A program made the position numbers and the translations under genes. The notes beneath the pieces were generated by a model. That model saw only the letters and a list, made by a program, of their open reading frames with translations, searched no databases and was not told the origin of the DNA. From the NCBI RefSeq assembly GCF_000022205.1, contig NC_012029.1, forward strand, positions 2,170,001-2,234,000: a DNA stretch of 64,000 nt, read 5' to 3'. Shown here piece by piece: positions 8,228 to 17,725 of this stretch (the stretch's first letter is position 1; each line of letters opens with the position of its first letter). This stretch comes from Halorubrum lacusprofundi ATCC 49239 (GTDB lineage Archaea; Halobacteriota; Halobacteria; Halobacteriales; Haloferacaceae).

Positions 8228-8923
8228 TCACCTCCGGCGCTCTGCCGCGATGTCGTCGGCGTATGTACGCACGAGGTCGGCGAACGCGGTCGCCTCCGCG
8301 CGCTCCTGCGTCTCGTCCTCGCGCCGGTCACGTATCCGGCGTTTGATCACGTGGAGCGCGTCCGGCTCGCCGCTCGCGATCGCGTCCGCGACCGATCGCG
8401 GGTCGTCGACGACCCGAGAGACGAGCCCGGTCCGAAGCGCCTCGTCGGCGTCGAGCACGCGCCCCGACAGTGCGAAGTCGAGCGCGTCTCCCTCGCGCAT
8501 CACCCGCGGGAGGCGGACGGTTCCGCCCCACGCGCCGAACAGCCCGAACTCGACGCCCGGCTCCGCGAACGTCGCGGCGGGCGTGGCCACCCGGAGGTCC
8601 GCCGCGAGCGCAAGCTCGACGCCGCCGCCGCGAGCCGCGCCGTCAATCCCGCAGACCACGACCGTCTCCGCGTCCGCGATCGCCGCGGCCGTCCGCTGGC
8701 CCGCGCGGGCGAACAATGCCGGATCGTCGAGGTTGGCGACGACATCGAGGTCGGCGCCGGCACAGAACGCCTCGCCGGCACCGCAGAGGTACGTCACCGG
8801 CGCGTCGGTATCGGTGACAGCCGTGCGAAGCGCGGTCAGGTCCTCGGGCCGGAGGGCGTTCCGGTGCGCCGGTCGGTCGATCGTCACCACGCGGACCGCG
8901 TCGTCGTCTCGGGTGCGGATCAC
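8228..8923 (-). CDS. Enoyl-CoA hydratase/isomerase family protein
   Basis: The 231-residue product has the crotonase fold. RPAHRNALRPEDL occurs near residue 17. GAGEAFCAGADLDVVANL is the first oxyanion-hole loop, and GIDGAARGGGVELALAADLRVA is the second oxyanion loop with the GGG turn. FAEPGVEFGLFGAWGGTVRLPR follows, the helix that carries the second catalytic acid in classical hydratases. The family adds water to, or isomerises, 2-enoyl-CoA esters in fatty acid or amino acid breakdown. It is short for the family (about 260) and the C-terminal helical domain is trimmed. The specific substrate is unknown. It stands alone between tRNA-Gly and a divergent gene. Confidence 0.9.
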   Translation of the reverse strand: MIRTRDDDAVRVVTIDRPAHRNALRPEDLTALRTAVTDTDAPVTYLCGAGEAFCAGADLDVVANLDDPALFARAGQRTAAAIADAETVVVCGIDGAARGGGVELALAADLRVATPAATFAEPGVEFGLFGAWGGTVRLPRVMREGDALDFALSGRVLDADEALRTGLVSRVVDDPRSVADAIASGEPDALHVIKRRIRDRREDETQERAEATAFADLVRTYADDIAAERRR

Positions 8924-8982
8924 GTCCGCGTATCCCGTTCGTTTCCAAAGGTCTTTGCCCCTCGATCGACTACCAATACATA

Positions 8983-9648
8983 ATGGACGATGCCGCGCGA
9001 GCGCGTGACGCCGCGTGTGAGGCGCTCGCCGACGTCGAGCCCGATCAGCTGCGTGAGGCCCTCGAAGACCGGATCGCGAACGCCGCCGTGACCCCCGGCG
9101 TGCTGGTACTAGTCACCGCTCGGGCGGTCGACCCCACGGTCGATCCTGACACGGTGGTCGATCGGGCAGCCGGCGTGCAGCTCATCTACGAAGGGCTCCG
9201 GCTTACCCGGTCGGTGGCCCACGAGGAGCCGTGGGTGACCGCGGCCACGCAGGAGTCGGACATCGACGCCGACATGGACGTGCTCACTGCTGACGTGCTC
9301 GTCGCGCGTGGATTCGCCCTACTTGCATGCACCGACGCCGCCGCAGCCGCGGTCGAGGTCGTGCGCGCGTTCGGCCGCGACCAGACGCTCCGAGAGCGCG
9401 AGGGGACCGACCCCGCCGCGGCGACCGCGCTCGACCGGAACCTGGAGATCGACGCTCTCGAACTCGCCGTCGTCGCCGGCACCACCGCGGTCGGCGGCGA
9501 CCCGCCCGAAGAGCTGTTGACGTACGCCCGCGATCTGGCGGCCGACTACGACGGCGAGTTTCCGCCGCCGGGCCGCGCGCTCCCCGAGACGACCGCCGAC
9601 CGGATCGCCGACATCTCCGATCGCGCCGTGAGTGCGACCGATCGGTGA
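8983..9648 (+). CDS. Conserved haloarchaeal helical protein, possibly a degenerate polyprenyl-synthetase fold
   Basis: This 221-residue, all-helical, acidic protein is rich in alanine. Segments GVQLIYEGLRLTRSVAHEEPW and DMDVLTADVLVARGFALLACTDAA resemble, in order and spacing, the helices of trans-isoprenyl diphosphate synthases, where DDxxD motifs normally sit. No DDxxD pair is present here, so it is unlikely to make prenyl diphosphates. It may be a regulatory or structural paralogue of that fold, as in heteromeric synthases, but this is inference. It is divergent from the enoyl-CoA hydratase gene (59 bp apart). Confidence 0.6.
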   Translation: MDDAARARDAACEALADVEPDQLREALEDRIANAAVTPGVLVLVTARAVDPTVDPDTVVDRAAGVQLIYEGLRLTRSVAHEEPWVTAATQESDIDADMDVLTADVLVARGFALLACTDAAAAAVEVVRAFGRDQTLREREGTDPAAATALDRNLEIDALELAVVAGTTAVGGDPPEELLTYARDLAADYDGEFPPPGRALPETTADRIADISDRAVSATDR

Positions 9649-9742
9649 GGTCGCCCGACGGCAGTGGAGTGGTGTGTGTCTCTGTGTCGGGACGCCCCCG
9701 AATCGAAACCCATAAAGTCGAATCCGGTCAACGATTGATTGC

Positions 9743-9814
9743 GCCTGGGTAGCTTAGCGGTAAAGCGCGTCCTTGGTAAGGACGAGACCCCGAGTTCAAA
9801 TCTCGGCCTAGGCT
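9743..9814 (+). tRNA. tRNA-Thr (GGT)
   Basis: Acceptor GCCTGGG pairs with CCTAGGC (one G-T pair), discriminator T. The anticodon loop CTTGGTA carries GGT. The T arm contains GTTCAAATC. Intronless, 72 nt. Confidence 0.96.
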
Positions 9815-9942
9815 TCCTTTGCGATACAACGCTTCGAGAGCGACCTATCTCCAAATCCACCATCGGTGAGAATCGTCTCAAGAACGGCCGGTATCGCCAA
9901 CTCTCGGATTCGGGGCGTCTACGGCGTCTCACCTCGTGTGGC

Positions 9943-11214
9943 TCACTCGACACCGAGTGCGGCCGCGACGTCGAGGCGGCCGTAGCCCTGTTCGTCCTCG
10001 CGCAGGCCCACGTCGGCCGCGGTCTCCCGGAGACGCTCGCGGGCCTCAACGTTCGAGAGGCCGACATCGCTCATTAACAGTGCGCCCGCGCCGGCGACGT
10101 GTGGGGCCGCGAAAGAGGTCCCAGACAGTTCGATGTAGCGGTTGAACGGCTCCTCCACGTTCGAGTAGATGTTGATCGGCAGGGCCGTGGACAGCACGTC
10201 CGTGCCGGGGGCGGCGAGTTCGACCTCCGGACCGACCGAGGAGAACGCCGCGAGGTCGTCGTTCCGGTCGGTCGCGCCAACGGCGATGACTTCCTCGAAG
10301 GCCGCCGGGTAGGAAACCGCCGATTCTCCGTCACTCGCGGGCGGGTCGTTTTCGAGGAGGCCATCGTTTCCGGCCGCCGCCACGAGGAGGACTCCGCGCT
10401 CGTAGGCGTCCGCTACCGCGTCCGCGAGCACGTCGACCCGTCCGGTCTCCCCTAAGCTGAGGTTTGCGACATCCCATCCCTGATCAGCCACGAACTCCAC
10501 GCCCGCCGCGATGCCGGCCGCCGAGCCGCCGCCGAGCACGCCGATAAGGACTTTCACGGCGTGGAGAGTCGCCGCGGGACTGACACCGACGATACCGGTG
10601 TCGTTGTCGTTCGCGCCGACCACGCCGGCGACGTGCGTGCCGTGCGAGACGAGGATGTCGTCGTCCTGGCCGGCCGGGAAGTCGAACTCCTCGATGTCGC
10701 TGACGCTCGGGACGAACGCGGCCCCTCTCCCCCGGTTCGTCGCGAGGTCGGGGTGCGTGCTGTCGATACCGGTGTCGAGTACCGCGACGTTCGCTCCGCT
10801 ACCGGTGTAGCCGTGTTCCGCGGCCACGTCGGCCCCCGTCACGGCGACGCCGTACGGGACGCGCTGTCCGTCGACCTGACGGCGGGGTTGCCTCCGCGGC
10901 GTAACGATACCGCCGAGAGCGCGGTCCTCCTCGACGTACCGGATCTCGCGTTGGGCCGCCAGCGCGTCGGTCTCCGACTCGGGCATCTGGGCTGTGAGCG
11001 CGTCGAAGCCGAACTCGTGGTCCACCGCCGACGCGCGAGACAGCGCGGCGCTCCGGCCGCTCTCCGACGCGTATCCAACGTTGACGGTCACGGTTTCGTC
11101 GGCGGTTCGCGTCGCCGCGCCCGTTCCGGTCCCGAGCGTCGCGAGCGATCCGACCGCGGATCCACTCCCGATCGTTCGGAGCACGCCACGACGGGTGTAG
11201 GCTGGCTCTGTCAT
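9943..11214 (-). CDS. Tat-exported subtilisin-like serine protease (S8)
   Basis: The 423-residue precursor carries an N-terminal twin-arginine signal (TRRGVLRTIGSG, residues 7-18, followed by a small hydrophobic stretch), so it is predicted to be exported folded. A propeptide of the inhibitor-I9 type follows (to about residue 105). The mature catalytic domain has the triad blocks VAVLDTGIDSTHPD (Asp), VSHGTHVAGVVGAND (His) and LSGTSFAAPHVAGAGALL (Ser), plus AAAGND for the oxyanion Asn. It ends soon after the catalytic domain, so it lacks the C-terminal extension found in some halolysins. It probably acts as an extracellular protease. It is a monocistronic unit. Confidence 0.93.
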   Translation of the reverse strand: MTEPAYTRRGVLRTIGSGSAVGSLATLGTGTGAATRTADETVTVNVGYASESGRSAALSRASAVDHEFGFDALTAQMPESETDALAAQREIRYVEEDRALGGIVTPRRQPRRQVDGQRVPYGVAVTGADVAAEHGYTGSGANVAVLDTGIDSTHPDLATNRGRGAAFVPSVSDIEEFDFPAGQDDDILVSHGTHVAGVVGANDNDTGIVGVSPAATLHAVKVLIGVLGGGSAAGIAAGVEFVADQGWDVANLSLGETGRVDVLADAVADAYERGVLLVAAAGNDGLLENDPPASDGESAVSYPAAFEEVIAVGATDRNDDLAAFSSVGPEVELAAPGTDVLSTALPINIYSNVEEPFNRYIELSGTSFAAPHVAGAGALLMSDVGLSNVEARERLRETAADVGLREDEQGYGRLDVAAALGVE

Positions 11215-11405
11215 GGGAGAGCGACACCACGAGAGCGCTTTGCTATGCGCAGCCTACGGAAGCGTAACCCCAGGCAACCGCACGCTCGGAGAGCGTGGTC
11301 GGCGCCACTCACGGCGAGAGAGCGATGCGCCGCCACCGCATTCTCGCTCCTCGTGCACACCGATCTCGGCCAAACACTATCCCGGCACGGACCGTACCCG
11401 CGCTC

Positions 11406-11552
11406 ATGCGCTCCGAAGACGAGGTTCGCGAGCAGTACGAGTTCCTCCGCGAGCAGTTGGACGACGAAGAGATGCACCACCGCGGTGTCGAGGAACTGTT
11501 CACCCACTACAAGCGCGCGCTCGGCTGGGTGTTAGAAGAAGAACACATGTAG
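11406..11552 (+). CDS. Small acidic helical protein, 48 aa
   Basis: The product begins MRSEDEVREQYEFLREQLDDEEMHHRG and continues through FTHYKRALGWVLEE. It is a highly charged amphipathic helix with no cysteines or membrane segment. Codons are GC-ending, and the preceding frame from 11295 is basic and does not look coding. Proteins like this are common in haloarchaea but have no assigned function. Confidence 0.6.
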   Translation: MRSEDEVREQYEFLREQLDDEEMHHRGVEELFTHYKRALGWVLEEEHM

Positions 11553-11596
11553 CGCGCGCTCGTTAGGTTTATCAGTCGGTACCCTCTACAAACAGG

Positions 11597-11626
11597 TGAC
11601 GCTTCGTCTGGAGGGCCGAAGCGTCA
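11597..11626. repeat. Inverted repeat (10-bp stem, 10-nt loop)
   Basis: TGACGCTTCG pairs perfectly with CGAAGCGTCA. It lies 45 bp after the 48-aa gene stop and 17 bp before a second, stronger hairpin. Confidence 0.65.
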
Positions 11627-11643
11627 GCGGGGACCAACGGCAG

Positions 11644-11672
11644 GCCCGACGCGGCTTTTTTCCGCGTCGGGC
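11644..11672. terminator. Strong 11-bp hairpin with T-rich loop
   Basis: GCCCGACGCGG and CCGCGTCGGGC flank a CTTTTTT loop. The Ts lie in the loop and not after the stem, so this is not a standard intrinsic terminator. Archaeal termination can occur at T runs, so it might still stop transcription of the 48-aa gene. It could also be part of a small RNA. Confidence 0.4.
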
Positions 11673-11966
11673 GTGCCTCTTTCCGACCTGATGACAACAT
11701 CGAAGAGCGACAGCGTCGTCGCCGTCGGCGCGTTCGACAAGATCGAGTCGCTCGGAGATCGTCGAAGGGCGCTTCAGGCGTTTGATCGACGCTCTTGACG
11801 CCGTCCGTTGGCCGCTCGATCCGCTGCACGTATCAGAGGGCCGGAATGAGTTTGCTGCGGCTCGACGACGACGGGATCCGAGAGATAGTTGATCCGCTGA
11901 CACAACTGATCCCGTGATATCCACGGATTACGCGGGGTGACAGAAGGATAGGCGTCTCTTATAACG

Positions 11967-11976
11967 GTATATTTAT
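11967..11976 (+). promoter_or_regulatory. TATA box of the PadR-like gene at 12008
   Basis: GGTATATTTA lies roughly 36 nt upstream of the ATG, giving a short leader of about 10 nt. Confidence 0.5.
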
Positions 11977-12007
11977 TTATTCAGGATGGGTATGTACGAA
12001 CCGTTGC

Positions 12008-12283
12008 ATGTACGACCTCACAGGTTTCCAGCGTGACCTGCTCTACGTGATCGCCGGCTTAGACGAGCCCCACGGACTCGCCATCAAGGAGGAGCTCGAA
12101 GACTACTACGAAAAGGAGATCCACCACGGCCGACTCTATCCCAACCTCGACACGCTCGTCGAGAAGGGGCTCGTCGAGAAGGGCCAACGCGACCGGCGTA
12201 CGAACTACTACACGCTGACCCGTCGCGGTCGACGCGAGATCGACGCGCGGACCGAGTGGGAAGCGCAGTACGTCGACCACTGA
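12008..12283 (+). CDS. PadR-like winged-helix transcriptional regulator, 91 aa
   Basis: A compact winged helix makes up the whole protein. LTGFQRDLLYVIAGLDEPHGLAIKEELEDYY forms helices 1-2, HHGRLYPNLDTLVEKGLVEKG the recognition helix, and RRTNYYTLTRRGRREI the wing. This is the short PadR form found in haloarchaea and haloarchaeal viruses, without the C-terminal dimer domain of the 210-aa PadR protein at 4130-4762. DNA-binding activity is a family inference and the target is unknown. It has its own TATA box and stands alone. Confidence 0.88.
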   Translation: MYDLTGFQRDLLYVIAGLDEPHGLAIKEELEDYYEKEIHHGRLYPNLDTLVEKGLVEKGQRDRRTNYYTLTRRGRREIDARTEWEAQYVDH

Positions 12284-12525
12284 TCGATCGATCCCGCCGA
12301 CGGATCGACGGTCCATAGCGATTGGTCCTCGCCTCTACCACTTTTCCGTCTCCGGTTCTCTTCTCCGCTGGAGTCGCGCGCCTTTTTCAACTCTTCCCCT
12401 CGTTCGGCCAGCCCGTTTCGTCCGTCTTTTGTCCGCGTCTGGGCGCTCCGCATCGAGAGTTGGACGTTTCTCCAACTCGATCGAGGACGCCTGTACTTTA
12501 TTCTCTCGGGGTGCCACACGACCGC

Positions 12526-13866
12526 ATGGATCGCGATACCGCCGCGCCCGACGTGACTGACCTCCCGGGCGACCGCGCACGAGAGTGGGTGGAGTACCAC
12601 CACGAGTCGGCCGCGCCGAGCACGTACGTCTACGAGTTCGTCTGGGACCGCACCGCGCCCGCCGAAGGACCGTTCTGCACCGACGTCGACGGCAACGTCC
12701 TCATGGACTTCACGAGCCACGTCGCCGCCGCGCCGCTGGGGTACAACAACCCGAAGATTATGGAGCCGCTCGCGGAGTTCGACCTCGTCGACCCGCTGAA
12801 GATCGCGGGCCAGGACTTCTACGTCGCCGGCGGCGAGTCGCCCGGCGACGGGCTTCCGGGTTCGTCCGGGTTGATGGAACGGCTCACTGAGATCACCGCC
12901 CACTACGACATGGACACCGTCTTCCTCTCGAACTCGGGGGCAGAGGCGGTCGAGAACGCGATCAAGATCGCGTACGACGACTCCGGCGGCGCCAAACACG
13001 CGATCACGTTCGACGGCGCGTTCCACGGGCGGACGCTCGGCGCGCTCTCGCTCAACCGCTCGAAATCCGTGTATCGCCGCGATTTCCCGGAGATCAGCGG
13101 GATTCACGACGCACCCTTCTGCGACGACCGGAACTGCACCGCCGAGACCTGCTCGTGCGGCTTCTTCGTCGACGGCGCGTCGCAACTCCGACGCAAGCTC
13201 GACCCCGAGCGCGGTCACATCGACCCCGACGACGTAGCGTACCTCATCTTAGAGCCGATCCAAGGGGAAGGGGGATACCGGTTCCCCTCCGACGCGTTCA
13301 CCGACGAGATCGCCGCCTTGGTCGACGAACACGACATCACGCTGATCGCCGACGAGATCCAGTCGGGCGTCGGTCGCACCGGCGAGATGTGGGGCTCGGA
13401 CCACTACGCGCTCGAACCCGACGTGATCACCAGCGCGAAGGGACTCCGTGTCGGCGCCACGATCTCCCGCTCGGACGTGTTTCCCGAGGAAAAGAGCCGG
13501 CTCTCCTCGACGTGGGGGGCGGGCGACATCATCGCTTCCGCGCAGGGCGCGCTCACGCTCGACGCGATCCGTGAGCACGACCTGATGGACAACGCCACGG
13601 TTCGAGGGCGACAGTTCAAAGAGACGATGCGCGACGCCGACCTCCCGGGCGTCGACGACGTGCGCGGGAAGGGGCTGCTGCTCGCGGTCGAGTTCGACTC
13701 GAAGGAGCGCCGCGACGCGGTCCAGAAAGGCGCGTTCTCCCGGGGCCTGCTCACGCTGGCGTGCGGCCACGACGTACTCCGCGTCCTCCCGCCGCTCGAC
13801 GTCACCGAACGCGAGATCGAGCTCGGCTGCGACCTCCTCACGAGCGCGATCGCCGACGCGGCGTAG
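12526..13866 (+). CDS. Class III PLP aminotransferase (4-aminobutyrate/ornithine type) with a four-cysteine insert
   Basis: The 446-residue product shows class III landmarks. FLSNSGAEAVENAIKIA is the phosphate/aldimine loop, FDGAFHGRTLGALSLN follows, and LIADEIQSGVGRTGEMWG contains the Asp that holds the PLP ring nitrogen. ITSAKGLRVGATISR contains the Schiff-base lysine. The family moves amino groups from omega-amino acids to 2-oxoglutarate. An insert near residues 200-215 reads FCDDRNCTAETCSCGFF, four cysteines that could bind a metal. The ATG at 12526 is preferred because a TTTATT box lies 27 nt upstream; a GTG at 12511 would be too close to it. Substrate uncertain. Confidence 0.88.
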   Translation: MDRDTAAPDVTDLPGDRAREWVEYHHESAAPSTYVYEFVWDRTAPAEGPFCTDVDGNVLMDFTSHVAAAPLGYNNPKIMEPLAEFDLVDPLKIAGQDFYVAGGESPGDGLPGSSGLMERLTEITAHYDMDTVFLSNSGAEAVENAIKIAYDDSGGAKHAITFDGAFHGRTLGALSLNRSKSVYRRDFPEISGIHDAPFCDDRNCTAETCSCGFFVDGASQLRRKLDPERGHIDPDDVAYLILEPIQGEGGYRFPSDAFTDEIAALVDEHDITLIADEIQSGVGRTGEMWGSDHYALEPDVITSAKGLRVGATISRSDVFPEEKSRLSSTWGAGDIIASAQGALTLDAIREHDLMDNATVRGRQFKETMRDADLPGVDDVRGKGLLLAVEFDSKERRDAVQKGAFSRGLLTLACGHDVLRVLPPLDVTEREIELGCDLLTSAIADAA

Positions 13867-13894
13867 TGGAACAGTCGCGCGCGCGACGACCTAG

Positions 13895-13948
13895 CGGTCC
13901 GTGTACCACTCAGCGAACTTACCGGTCCGCGTACCACTCAGCGAACTT
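13895..13948. repeat. Tandem duplication (26-bp units, 28-bp period) at the end of the ITPase-like gene
   Basis: Units 13895-13920 and 13923-13948 differ at one base. Read on the minus strand both encode FAEWYxDR, the end of the ITPase-like protein. The first-read unit is followed by a TAA created at the junction. The second unit is followed by a TAG and now lies outside the gene. Confidence 0.85.
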
Positions 13949-14581
13949 CTCTAACGCGCGACCGCGGTGCGACACGGCGTTTTTCCGGTCGGTGTCCATC
14001 TCGGCAAACGTCTCGCCGTCGTGTTCGAAGATCGGGTCGTAGCCGAACCCGCCCTCCCCGCGCGGCGCGACGATCCGGCCGGGGACGTACCCCTCGAACA
14101 GTTTGACCGGGAGTGTCTCGACATCGCCGCGCTCGACTCCACCGTCTTCACCGTCCCGTCCACCCTCACCGTCCGGCCCCGCCGCCGCGGCCGCGTCGCG
14201 GTCCCCGCGGTCGACCGGGTCCGGACTCGCGGCGAACCCGTCGCCGTCGCAGTAGCCGAGCACGCACCGGAACGCGGCGCGGCGGTCGGCGAGGTCGGCG
14301 GCGATGTCGTGAACGCGCTCGATCCCCAGCGTCTCCTCGACGTACGAGGAGTAGGGACCGGGGAACCCGTCGAGCCCCTCGACGAACATTCCCGCGTCGT
14401 CGACGAGAACCGGCTCGCCGGCGTGACGGTACGCCTCGCGAGCGCCCTGCGCGGCGATCGGTCCGAGTTCCGCCGCCTGAATCTCCGGATAATCGAAGTC
14501 GAGACGCTCCACCGAGCCGTCCGGGAGGTAGCGCTCCGCCTCGCGCACCTTCCCGGGGTTCGTCGTCACGTATCTGAGCAC
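13919..14581 (-). CDS. Non-canonical purine NTP pyrophosphatase, RdgB/HAM1 family
   Basis: This enzyme hydrolyses ITP, dITP and XTP to monophosphates and cleans the nucleotide pool. The 220-residue product starts VLRYVTTNPGKVREAERYL (the family TxNxxK nucleotide loop). VLVDDAGMFVEGLDGFPGPYSSY contains the catalytic acid and substrate loop, GGFGYDPIF follows, and the tail SHRGRALEKFAEWY has the purine-recognition SHR. I start at the GTG at 14581, which matches the family N-terminus. A 35-residue Asp/Gly/Ala-rich insertion (residues about 145-180) makes it longer than the usual 190. Its last codons are tandemly duplicated downstream. Confidence 0.92.
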   Translation of the reverse strand: MLRYVTTNPGKVREAERYLPDGSVERLDFDYPEIQAAELGPIAAQGAREAYRHAGEPVLVDDAGMFVEGLDGFPGPYSSYVEETLGIERVHDIAADLADRRAAFRCVLGYCDGDGFAASPDPVDRGDRDAAAAAGPDGEGGRDGEDGGVERGDVETLPVKLFEGYVPGRIVAPRGEGGFGYDPIFEHDGETFAEMDTDRKNAVSHRGRALEKFAEWYADR

Positions 14582-14698
14582 GGATCCAGATGCGGGTGGG
14601 CGGAACGAATAGCCGTCGGTCGCGGGCGACACACCGCTCTCGGAAGCCCGCCTTGAACGAACACCCTCTTAAGAGCCGACCGTCAGGAACGGACGGAC

Positions 14699-16024
14699 AT
14701 GCTGATCGCCGGAACCGTCATCGCCGACCCCGAGACCGTGATCCCCGACGGCGCCGTCGTCGTCGAGGGCGAGACGATCGCCGCGGTCGGCGACGCCGAG
14801 ATCCTCCGCGAGGCGTACCCCGACCACGAGCGACGCGATATCGACATCGTCGCCCCCGGGCTGGTCGGCGGCCACGTGCACTCGGTGCAGTCGCTCGGCC
14901 GCGGGATCGCCGACGACGCCGCCCTCCTCGACTGGCTGTTCGACGCCGTGCTCCCGATGGAGGCCGCGATGGACGCCGGCGCGACCCGGGCCGCCGCCGA
15001 ACTCGGATACCTCGAATGCCTCGAATCGGGAACGACGACGGTCGTCGACCACCTCTCCGTCAACCACGCAGAGGAGGCGTTCGAGGCCGCGATCGAGACG
15101 GGGATCCGCGCACGACTCGGAAAGGTGCTGATGGACCGCGACTCGCCCGAGGGGCTGCTGGAGGACACCGACGCCGCGCTCGCCGAGAGCGAGGCGCTGA
15201 TCGAGGAGTATCACGGCGCCGCCGACGGCCGGGTGCGGTACGCGGTGACACCCCGGTTTGCCGTCACCTGCTCGGAGGCGTGTTTGCGGGGCTGTCGCGA
15301 CCTCGTCGACCGCCACGACGGGGTGACGATCCACACCCACGCCAGCGAGAACGAGGACGAGATCGAAACGGTGGAGGCCGACACCGGGAAGCGGAACGTC
15401 CTCTGGCTCGACGAGGTCGGGCTGACGGGGCCGGACGTGACGCTCGCGCACTGCGTCCACACCGACGAGCGCGAGCGCGAGGTGCTCGCCGAGACCGACA
15501 CGGTCGTCACCCACTGCCCCTCGTCGAACATGAAGCTCGCGTCCGGGATCGCTCCGGTTCAGGACTACCTCGACCGCGGAATCACCGTCGCGCTCGGCAA
15601 CGACGGACCGCCCTGCAACAACACGCTCGACCCGTTCACCGAGATGCGGCAGGCGAGCCTCCTGGGGAAGGTCGACGCCCGCGACCCGACTCGACTCCCG
15701 GCCTCGACGGTGTTGGAGATGGCGACGACGAACGGGGCGCACGCCGCCGGCTTCGACCGTCTCGGCACCCTTCGGGAGGGTCAGCGCGCCGACGTGATCG
15801 GGATCACCACCGACCGCACCCGCGCCACCCCGCTTCACGACCCGCTCTCGCATCTGGTGTACGCCGCCCACGGCGACGATGTGGTGTTCACCATGGTCGA
15901 CGGCCGGATCCGGTACGACGACGGCGAGCACGTCGGGATCGACGCCGACGCGGTCCGCGAGCGCGCCACGCGCCACGCGAAGCGGGTCGTCGAGGAAGCG
16001 GGTATCGACACGGCCGAGTCGTAA
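14699..16024 (+). CDS. Metal-dependent amidohydrolase, deaminase type (5'-deoxyadenosine/S-adenosylhomocysteine/atrazine-chlorohydrolase group)
   Basis: This 441-residue enzyme of the amidohydrolase superfamily has metal ligands in GGHVHSVQS (HxH near residue 60), HTHASENEDEIE (His), LAHCVHTDERE (His) and GNDGPPCNN (Asp). The small beta-sandwich at both ends and GTLREGQRADVIGI near the C-terminus match the SsnA/TrzN/DadD cluster that deaminates purines or related compounds. DadD-type 5'-deoxyadenosine deamination, salvaging the by-product of radical SAM enzymes, is a reasonable guess. It follows the divergent ITPase-like gene, so two purine-related genes sit back to back. Confidence 0.85.
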   Translation: MLIAGTVIADPETVIPDGAVVVEGETIAAVGDAEILREAYPDHERRDIDIVAPGLVGGHVHSVQSLGRGIADDAALLDWLFDAVLPMEAAMDAGATRAAAELGYLECLESGTTTVVDHLSVNHAEEAFEAAIETGIRARLGKVLMDRDSPEGLLEDTDAALAESEALIEEYHGAADGRVRYAVTPRFAVTCSEACLRGCRDLVDRHDGVTIHTHASENEDEIETVEADTGKRNVLWLDEVGLTGPDVTLAHCVHTDEREREVLAETDTVVTHCPSSNMKLASGIAPVQDYLDRGITVALGNDGPPCNNTLDPFTEMRQASLLGKVDARDPTRLPASTVLEMATTNGAHAAGFDRLGTLREGQRADVIGITTDRTRATPLHDPLSHLVYAAHGDDVVFTMVDGRIRYDDGEHVGIDADAVRERATRHAKRVVEEAGIDTAES

Positions 16025-16129
16025 TCGTCGACGGAGCAATCGCCCGCCCACTTATAAAGAACCGAGAAGAACCCCCGCAAAACGGGCTTGATTCACACTA
16101 ATTCGGATAGAGGATCTTCCTTATATACC

Positions 16130-16138
16130 CGTGCAGAG
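16130..16138 (+). promoter_or_regulatory. TATA box of the acidic lipoprotein gene
   Basis: CTTATATAC lies about 24 nt upstream of the ATG at 16157, consistent with a leaderless transcript. Confidence 0.55.
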
Positions 16139-16156
16139 CGCGTTCGGTGAATCACC

Positions 16157-17296
<1,140 letters not shown>

Positions 17297-17391
17297 TCGA
17301 GACTGACAGCGGGAGCGTGAGCGGGGGCCGAACGCGGCACAGCACACCGATCATGCGGTCGATTTTTGACGAGGCGGACCCGACAGAGCGT

Positions 17392-17715
17392 ATGACCATC
17401 GATCCGGCGGAGATCGCAGACCTCATCGAGGACGGAATTCCGGATGCCGTCGCCCGGGTGACGACCCCGCGCGTCCACGACGACGAGGACGAGGACGCCC
17501 ACTTCGCGGCGTGGGTCGTCTCGCCCGCCTTCGAGGGGGAGTCGCTCGTCGACCAGCACCAGCGCGTGTACGACGCCGTCGGCGACCACATGACTCGGTC
17601 GGTCCACGCCTTAGAGATCAAGACGTACACCCCCGAAGACTACGCGGAACACGGCGACGGGGCCCTCAACGACGACCTCCGGGAAGCAGGGTTGTTCCCG
17701 ATCGAGGGAGAGTGA
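17392..17715 (+). CDS. BolA-family protein
   Basis: This 107-residue protein has the BolA/KH-like fold: MTIDPAEIADLIEDGIPDA forms helix 1. AHFAAWVVSPAFEGESLVDQHQRVYDAVGDHM contains the family H-F and the QRxVYDALG-like helix. IHALELKTYTPEEY-like ending is present as VHALEIKTYTPEDY. BolA proteins partner with monothiol glutaredoxins in Fe-S or redox handling. The ATG at 17392 matches the usual family start; an ATG at 17353 would add an unconserved segment. The converging codons run straight into a pseudogene 10 bp downstream. Confidence 0.88.
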   Translation: MTIDPAEIADLIEDGIPDAVARVTTPRVHDDEDEDAHFAAWVVSPAFEGESLVDQHQRVYDAVGDHMTRSVHALEIKTYTPEDYAEHGDGALNDDLREAGLFPIEGE

Positions 17716-17725
17716 GGCCGGACCG

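Larger units (their letters stand above)
11553..12007. other. Intergenic region with two strong hairpins and a possible gene remnant
   Basis: This 455-bp stretch has no convincing gene. It carries two adjacent hairpins (11597-11626 and 11644-11672, listed separately). A 35-codon ATG frame from 11691 (MTTSKSDSVVAVGAFDKIES, ending in TGA at about 11798) has coding-like base use but stops abruptly, so it may be the start of a decayed gene. The last 50 bp hold the promoter of the next gene. Confidence 0.5.

Noticed and set aside
14590-16101. 503-codon plus ORF over the amidohydrolase
   Set aside because: Arg/Pro-rich frame-shifted shadow of the amidohydrolase at 14699-16024.
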